This document shows, in pieces, positions 57,759 to 64,000 of a stretch of DNA of 64,000 nucleotides. Where the stretch lies: the NCBI RefSeq assembly GCF_027943255.1, contig NC_072894.1:80391601-80455600 (forward strand), in the 5' to 3' direction. The notes beneath the pieces are model-generated. The model did not search any database. It worked only from the letters and a program-made list of their open reading frames with translations, and was not told the origin of the DNA. Source of the stretch: Anastrepha obliqua (Eukaryota; Arthropoda; Insecta; Diptera; Tephritidae). How positions within the stretch are numbered: position 1 is the stretch's first letter; the number at the start of each line of letters is the position of its first letter. A program made the translations under genes and the position numbers.

Positions 57759-58275
57759 ATACAGGGTGTCCTGTGGCAGAATTAGAGATTAGAAGCTAAA
57801 TCAAAAAGGAATTACTTATGATAAAAAATAACAATTACAAGGAGACAAGTGCGGATTCTATAAAAAATATTTTCTCTAAATGTTGACCGTACGTCGGATA
57901 CACTCATGGAATCTGGCTTTCGTACTCCGTGTCATCCGTTGGAGAAGTGATGTCGGGATGCCATTAACCTCGCGAAAGATGTTTTCTTTTAGTGCTGAGA
58001 AGATAGCTAGATTCGCTTCATAGACTTACCTTTTGAAGTACCCGCAAAAAAAATTCTAAGTGGCCAGGATATGTCACCGAAACGGCTTATCAGTTTGTTA
58101 CGAAAGAAATCACGTAGTATCGTCATGGTCTCTCTTGACGTATGCGGCATAGCCCCGTTCGAAACAATGTATGCGTACTGAAGGAAGGATGCTCTCTCTT
58201 TACTGACAGAAAAAATAGCCCACCGAAATTTCTTGCCCTCGTTGTTTAAAAAAAAAAAGATGATCCAATTATTCC
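57759..58275 (-). pseudogene. DDE transposase C-terminal remnant with terminal repeat
   Basis: The minus strand reads GAMPHTSRETMTILRDFFRN, LISRFGDISWPLR, then after frame changes a REVNGIP block and RMTRSTKARFHECIRRT. This matches the second half of a mariner-superfamily transposase (GATPHTS..., WPPRSPDLTPLDFFLWG, RARFHECI..NGxHLE). The segment holding the third acidic residue is garbled. ACAGGGTGTCC at 57761 would be the outer terminal repeat. Confidence 0.65.
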
Positions 58276-58398
58276 ACTGCTTGATAATTCACAGCAACCC
58301 GTCGCTTTGGGACTGGGACTATAGGTATTTTAATAGTGGGTTACATTATTTAGCTGACCAAAAACGGAAATTTTGCTTATTTACACTTCAATTTAAAT
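58276..58398. other. Short unassigned spacer
   Basis: Nothing is recognised. Confidence 0.4.
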
Positions 58399-58673
58399 GG
58401 TGGCCGTCGTAACCGGATAGGTTGGTGCGTTACTACCATTCGGCAGTGCGTAGGCTCGAATCTTCGTGCATGAAACACCAAAATGATGGAAAGTTTTTTC
58501 TAATAGCAATCGGCCCTCGGCAGACAATGACAAACCTTCGAGTTTATTTCTGCCATGAAAAAGCTTCTCATAAAAAATATATGCCGTTCGGAGTCAGTTT
58601 GAAACTGTAGGTCCATTTGTGGAGAAGGAGCTAAGGTAAATACCCAGAACGAGTGTGAGCGCCAATTATATAT
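58399..58673 (+). mobile_element. tRNA-derived SINE, nearly full length
   Basis: The head has TAACCGGATAGGTTGGTGCG (A box, diverged) and GGCTCGAATC (B box, one change). The body has TGAAACACCAAAATGATGG, CCCTCGGCAGACAATG, ATGAAAAAGCTTCTCAT and GCCGTTCGGAGTCAG, ending GCGCCAATTATATATAAA. An internal deletion near 58620 removes part of the 3' body. It resembles the 55.5-kb copy in the GCATGAAACACC junction. Confidence 0.8.
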
Positions 58674-59069
58674 AAATATGTAAATATATATAAGTGAATC
58701 CAATTTTTTCATCTGCTCCCGATGCCCGCCCGTAGGCTGTTTGATGCCCGGAACCTTCGCACGCATGAACGAATTAAGCCTTCACTTGGGGCATCATGTA
58801 AGCGATGTAACGTGAGCAAAATCTACGACGAGCAGTTGCACAGAAATCATAGGCCTCGATATACGCTTCGTTTGCGAACGTACGACGTTCGCCCGAACAC
58901 TGCGACGTCTTGACTAAATAGCCTGCATGAATAACGAAGATAACGTGGTCGCCTTCCCGTTCATTTGATCAGTGGCTAGGGAGAAACTTTAAATTTGGAA
59001 CCTTATCCTGCTATATCATCACCGCAACTGTGCAGTTGTTGTCGGCTACATGTTCTCTAAAGCTTCCAT
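58674..59069. other. Unassigned; may include the 5' side of the LINE piece
   Basis: GC-richer bases 58720-58920 have a 63-codon ORF without motifs. Nothing is recognised. Confidence 0.35.
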
Positions 59070-59290
59070 AGCGGCGTGCAGGGTTCTAGCATTCTAGGCA
59101 GCATCTTAGGGCTCTTGTTATTCGTTATTTTTATTAGTTACATGTCTATTTGTCTTACTAACTCTACATTTCTCTTCTATGCAGATGATTTAAAGATTTT
59201 TTTAACCTCTTTTAAAAACTCTTCAGATTCCATTAAAATCCCAACTGACCTGGATAATGCCTCAGCCTGATATCTGGTCAATGTATTTTC
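59070..59290 (+). pseudogene. LINE reverse transcriptase fragment (palm with YADD)
   Basis: The frame reads MQGSSILGSILGLLLFVIFI, a decayed form of the GVPQGSxLGPLLFxxFINDL block. LFYADDLKIF with the catalytic YADD follows, then DSIKIPTDLDNAS. About 60 codons of RT are kept on the plus strand, unlike the other LINE pieces, which are on the minus strand. It is likely a jockey-type LINE of another family. Confidence 0.7.
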
Positions 59291-59942
59291 ACTAAGCATT
59301 CTCTAAATTGCGTGTTGACTGAATTCAATATTTTCTTAAATTCTTTTGCTGTAAATTTTCGTTAGCCAAAATCTGCGTTTAAATTATTGTTAAATCACGT
59401 GTCGGCTTATAATTTCTAACTCCTAGTTCTGAGTACATACATATGTTTATCTTTGCAAGACAAAATCAACACATTCCATAAATTGGAGAAGAAGTTGTGC
59501 CTCGACCTGTCTATGATGTATGCGCCACACAATTAGATGCTAATAATATTATCATGCACACACACATTCATGCATATGTTTGCACATACAATCTCGTATA
59601 TACATAATGGTAGCTTTTATCAGTCGTGAAATTGGAAAATCCTTGTGAACGCTGCTATTAATGTCAAAACATTTTATTCATTCAATTGCTAGACGTGTAG
59701 AAAGTGACTGCGCATTCCACTCACGTTGATTCATAATTAAATGTCAGTTATTAATTTCAACTAAAATAATGCAATATTTATATGTCTGTACGCACATATG
59801 TACTTTTCTGTAAAAAATTGGTAAAATAAAAATACGTTTTCGTTGTTGCTGTTGAAAATTCACTGACGATCATGAAAATGGAAAGTGATACTCGGTGTAG
59901 CTCGATTGCGATAAATACTAGGAGTAGCGTTATTACATATCA
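59291..59942. other. Non-coding, nothing recognised
   Basis: AT-rich with TACATA microsatellite bits. Confidence 0.45.
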
Positions 59943-59944
59943 TA

Positions 59945-61089
59945 CTAGGTGGTTCAATAAGTTTAGCGGTTTCGTTATGAACTTGTGTGAAGTCTCATTT
60001 CAATCTGTCAATTCATTCTTTATTTACCAGCCATTTAGTAACGACGTGTCACAGTATTTTCTACAATGGAAAAAATCAAGTATCGTGCGGTGATTGAATT
60101 TATATTTTCGGAAGGTTTAAAAGCAAAGGAAATTTATGAGCGAATGTTGAAAGTGTATAAAGATTTTCCCCATCAATTAGAACAGTAAAAAGATGGGTTG
60201 CTGAATTTTAAGGTAGTCTTGAAGACGATCCACGTCAAGTACGTCCAATAACAGCAACAAAAGCAGAAATCGTAGGAAAAATATAGGATATCTATTGGTA
60301 AATCGTCAAGTGACTGAAAATGATTTAGTAGAAGCCCCATGTGTCCCATCGGGCAGTGTAAGTAATATTTTGACTGAAGTCTTGTGTTTCAGAAAGCTGA
60401 GCCCACAATGGGTGCCGCATTCGCTAACAATGGAACAAAAACACATTCGGATCCGACTTTCCCACCAACATTTAGAGCGTTTTCGAAAGGATAAAATGGA
60501 TTTTGTGCGTCGGTTCATCTCTATGGATAAGACTTTGGTCTATCATCACGATCTTAAATAAAAACAGGAGGCTAAAGAGTGGTGTGAATTTGTTTCTTCT
60601 CCGAAACGAGTGCGTGTTCTGAAATTGGCAGGGAAGGTAGCATCAGTTTTTTGGGAGGCGAAAGGAATTTTGTTTGTGGATTACTTGCAAACTGGTAAAA
60701 CCATAAATTCTGAATATTGTTGTAAGCTTTTAGACCAGCTGAAGTAAACAATTCGGGGAAAAGATCCAGTTTGAGAAAGAAAACAAATTATTTTTATCAA
60801 GAGCATTTTGCGATGGATAAAATCCATGAATTAAAGTTCGAATTGTTGGAGCGTCCAACAAATGTGGCTTCTAGCGATTTCCATCTGTTTCCAGACATGG
60901 TAAAATTCAAGCGTGGAAAGCGTTTTTTAATAAATGAAGAGGTTATAACAGAGTCTCACTTCAGGGATGGAATTCCTAAATTGGAATCTCGTTGGAGCAA
61001 ATGTATTGATGCTCAGGGAGACTATGCTGAATAATAACCATAAAATTCTGTTTTTCTTATCGAACTGCAAAACTTATTGAACAACTTAG
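59945..61089 (+). mobile_element. Mariner element with terminal repeats and TA duplication, 1.15 kb
   Basis: Terminal inverted repeats of about 28 bp are at 59945-59972 (CTAGGTGGTTCAATAAGTTT...) and 61062-61089 (complement CTAAGTTGTTCAATAAGTTT...). TA stands on both sides (59943-59944, 61090-61091). Mariners are usually near 1.3 kb, so this copy is shortened. It contains the broken transposase below. Confidence 0.9.
60066..61034 (+). pseudogene. Irritans-type mariner transposase, inactivated
   Basis: From MEKIKYRAVIEFIFSEGLKA the mariner N-terminal helix-turn-helix can be followed until a stop near 60186, then TVKRWVAEF and DDPRQVRPITATKAEI with further stops. The linker PQWVPHSLTMEQKHIRIRLS leads to FISMDKTLVYHHD (first catalytic Asp kept). 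Then come VFWEAKGILFVDYLQTGKTI and, after a deletion, FYQEHFAMDKIHELKFELLE, where the DNAPVH block with the second Asp should be. SSDFHLFPDMVKF keeps the third Asp, though the SPDLAP part before it is shortened. The C-terminus ends normally (GDYAE, TAA at 61032). It carries several stops, frame changes and one lost catalytic residue. Confidence 0.85.
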
Positions 61090-61091
61090 TA

Positions 61092-61629
61092 TATGTATGT
61101 ATGTGGGATTATAACCAAATGTGGGCATTTATTGTGGTGATAGATGAAGCATAGGTTGGGTAAGTATAGGTTATACTATGTAGAGATCGACCGTAAATCG
61201 ATGTTTAGGGCCGAACCGAAGCGAATCGAATATTTTCACAAATCGACAGTAAGAAACAAGAAGATCCAGTATTTTTGTTACTACATTTTTTTTTTACTTT
61301 TTTCATAAATTCATAAGTTTAAATTACACTAATTTCAGCTTTTAACTTACACTTATGCACTTATGCTTTTAAGAAAAAAATTTGCTTATGAGTAGTAGTA
61401 GTTATTTGATGCTCGTAATTGAATAATTGAATAAATGAATCATTTCATATTTTAATTCTGATGACAGCATCCATCAGTATACTCGTAGAGCTCACCTACA
61501 GCACTGAACAATTGCTTATCAGCTACAACTGGTGGAGGAGTTGGTACATAATTTCACGCAAACAAGTTTTCAATAAAGTTACTATTTCTTGAGAGAAAAT
61601 ATTTATTAAGATAAGTGCCCAATTCACTA
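61092..61629. other. Non-coding, nothing recognised
   Basis: AT-rich, no gene. Confidence 0.45.
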
Positions 61630-61631
61630 TA

Positions 61632-61728
61632 CAGGGAGGCGCAAAGTTAATCATCCAATTTTGTTTTGGAATAACTTCTTTAAAATATAAGTCTTCCGAT
61701 AGGGTGATTAATTTTGCGCCACGCTGTG
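61632..61728. mobile_element. 97-bp MITE with TA duplication
   Basis: The left end CAGGGAGGCGCAAAGTTAAT and the complement of the right end, CACAGCGTGGCGCAAAATTA, form an inverted repeat of about 27 bp. TA lies on both sides (61630-61631, 61729-61730). It is far too short to code and is probably mobilised by a Tc1/mariner enzyme. Confidence 0.7.
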
Positions 61729-61730
61729 TA

Positions 61731-64000
61731 ATGAAACAACATATTTTGCCGAATTATTACTACAAATTCTATCGCTATCATCTTAAAGGCTGTTTAAATT
61801 TTCTTTTGAAGAAGTACAAATTAAAAAATGTTCAGCCAAAAACCGTTTTTTTTTTGCTAAAGCCGAACATTGCCAGAGACGAATTTCGGTTGCTTTCTAG
61901 TATATGGTTGAGCATTGGAGGGCTCACTTGGAAGATAATTGAAACTTATCCATTGTAGTATCACCGCACGGGGAAAAGGGTAGCAGGAAAAGGATAATGT
62001 TGAATGTTGAACAATGACTATGAAGGATATAAAGGATGCGTGAAAAAGCTCCATTAGTAATGTAATAAATGTAATAATGTATGTTTTTAGAAGCTCTCTT
62101 TTAGGTTCTTACAGTAATGAGTGATACCACCCTTACTGCATGAACTTTATAAGGAATGCTCCACATTTTATTTTGTATGCAAAAAACACCCAGCCCTGTT
62201 AGCAAATAAATATCAAAGATCTACACAAATTTTGAGCCACTTTAAACTTGAAACTGATGAGCAATTTTGAAATTTTCGATGAGTTTTATAGAATTTAATT
62301 TTTAAAATTTGCACGAAGTTTGAAACTTGGACTTACATGAGTTTTGTAGCAGAATAAACTTTATTTTCGTAAAAGCATTATTAAAACTAAATAACAAAAC
62401 AAAGAAGCAAACAAACTAAAGAAAAAAATTAAGTAAAAAGTCGTCAAAACTTGTTAACAAGTACCTGCGCTGTTGTTTACAAATAAAAAAAAAACAAAGC
62501 TCAAACCTTTTATTACAAAAATAAACAAAGATTTAAAAGGCTTCATGTGAAATAGTTTTTCCAGGAGACTGTTTTATGGAGGGTGATATAGGGGTCTTAT
62601 TTTTTATCTTTTGTAAGTTCGATAAATTATCTACAGAGTGACGAAGCCGTTTATGAAAAAAAACTACGCAGGCACTTAAGATTTTTTTCTTCTGATTTCT
62701 TATTTTGAAGTTGTGTCCAAAAATTATACAAATTTTATATTAAAAAAAATTAAATTAGCAAATCGAAAAAAGTCTACATCCCTCTGTATATAATGCTTGT
62801 GTATGTGTGCCAATTTTTAGCTAATCTGTTGAAAACTGTTTGATTATCATGCCAACTGTTTTGAAAATTGTTGCTTCGGAAAAAAATGTAAAAGGATATA
62901 AAAATGCTCTCTGCGCTCCACCGTTGTCCTCAAATAATCACAACTCCTTCATTTATTTGGATATTTTTTATTGGAGACATCTGGAAATATTTAAAAGAAT
63001 ATGCACTTTAAACTTGCGCAAAAAACAAGTACATTAACTCAGGATGGTCTTACTCCTTAAATGAAGTAGAAAATTCGCTTTACTTCGAAGAAGAAATTTA
63101 AATAATTCAATTTATATGAATTTTGTTTTCTGGCCATTCTTCAATTCCTCACCAATAAAATAAGTGCTCACATGCCGATTCAACTAGAATTGATCGACAC
63201 TTTAGACGGTTGGTTGCCTCTATCTTCGACTACCATTTTACCAGAATGGGATTGTTAGAAGCACCGCTTTTCTGCTACCTTTCGACACTGTATTGAATCG
63301 ATAAACAGCTGAATATTTTTTAGTCACCTGTTCCAACTTTTCGTGGTTGTAGGGCCGAATTCATCAAATTTTCTCGACTTGTATCTCCATTTTGGAATGC
63401 TGTAGTACCCAGCTGACTTCACCAAACGTAAAGCCTTCGACAGATATTTCTAATTCAACCTCTAAATCAGGGTATAGTAGAAATGTAGTATGAAATTCAT
63501 GATACCTCCAGCCCATCCTTTGTCACAGCTTTTTATGGGTGAACGAATAAATGGGTGAACGAATAGGTGCTCTAATAGACATTCCCACTGAGTAAACTGC
63601 TCTAAAATTCTATGATTCATATGTCAATTGATCGAAGAGTAGAAGCGAGCGATCTCAATGAGAACTTGCGGAACACGTATTGCAACAAAAATTGGTTATG
63701 TAGACATTTTACGAAAGTCAGGTGCCGTGCTTACTTTCAATGGTCGAAAAAACGAAGCTATTACAAAGAAAACTGTAATACATTTTGGAGAGTATAATGA
63801 AGAAAATATTAGTCGATAATATCCGGAAGGCTAAAGAAGTGAAAGCTAACAACTAAAAATAAAATTTTCCGTATTTTTTTTTATTGTTTTTGGTAACTAA
63901 AAAGAACTAAAGGTTCACTTGTAATTGTTAAGGTTTAATATTCTTAATTTTGCTTTCATTTGAAAATAAGTTTGGTTGATGCAACTTTCTCCATTCTTTT
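61731..64000. other. Non-coding right end of the window
   Basis: No gene, transposon or structured repeat is identified. The ORFs of up to 84 codons lack motifs. Confidence 0.45.

Noticed and set aside
1..64000. CRISPR arrays, operons, ribosome binding sites, rRNA genes
   Set aside because: None was seen. The sequence is eukaryotic, and the tandem arrays present are microsatellites or minisatellites without spacers.

Overview
The window is nuclear DNA of a brachyceran fly, most likely a tephritid fruit fly. The basis is AT-rich sequence full of TATG/TGTA microsatellites, Drosophila-like 5' leader composition, a GTAAGA splice donor, a tRNA-derived SINE present in about nine copies, and transposon families typical of Diptera. 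It is gene-poor: almost everything recognisable is a mobile element or its remains. No bacterial genes, rRNA genes, true tRNA genes or CRISPR arrays were seen.

Host gene: the only host coding sequence I can support is a first coding exon at 27865-28248 (+; 128 codons, phase 0, GTAAGA donor). It has a probable 5' leader from about 27160. The protein starts with a Ser/Thr/Gly-rich low-complexity tail and ends on what looks like the start of a transmembrane helix. Everything from 28249 to the right edge can be its first intron. I do not recognise the gene.

Left part (1-10 kb): a Tc1 remnant, then an almost intact BEL/Pao LTR retrotransposon at 3917-9816 on the minus strand. It has 255-bp LTRs differing at one base, an ATGTG target duplication, a tRNA-Tyr primer site, a purine tract and one 1724-codon gag-pol ORF. 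It is clearly a recent insertion.

10-28 kb: a hAT-like MITE with an exact 8-bp duplication, I-like and RTE-like LINE tails, an internally deleted mariner, an interrupted SINE, two adjacent long inverted-repeat (foldback) elements at 18605-19360 and 19396-20079, a palindromic CTAGTTA minisatellite, a DDE transposase relic and a Harbinger-like MITE, ending at the host exon.

28-64 kb (intron or intergenic): LINE fragments at 31, 35, 38, 46 and 59 kb; a second, larger copy of the CTAGTTA minisatellite at 43 kb; a long hairpin at 46.5 kb inside a LINE relic; broken Tc3-like (49 kb), mariner (50.6 and 60 kb), maT DD37D (55 kb) and other DDE elements; SINE copies; and a 97-bp TA-flanked MITE at 61.6 kb. 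Apart from the BEL element, every transposase or reverse transcriptase seen here is broken. The most unusual signals are the paired foldback elements, the twice-occurring palindromic minisatellite, and the hairpin inserted in the LINE.
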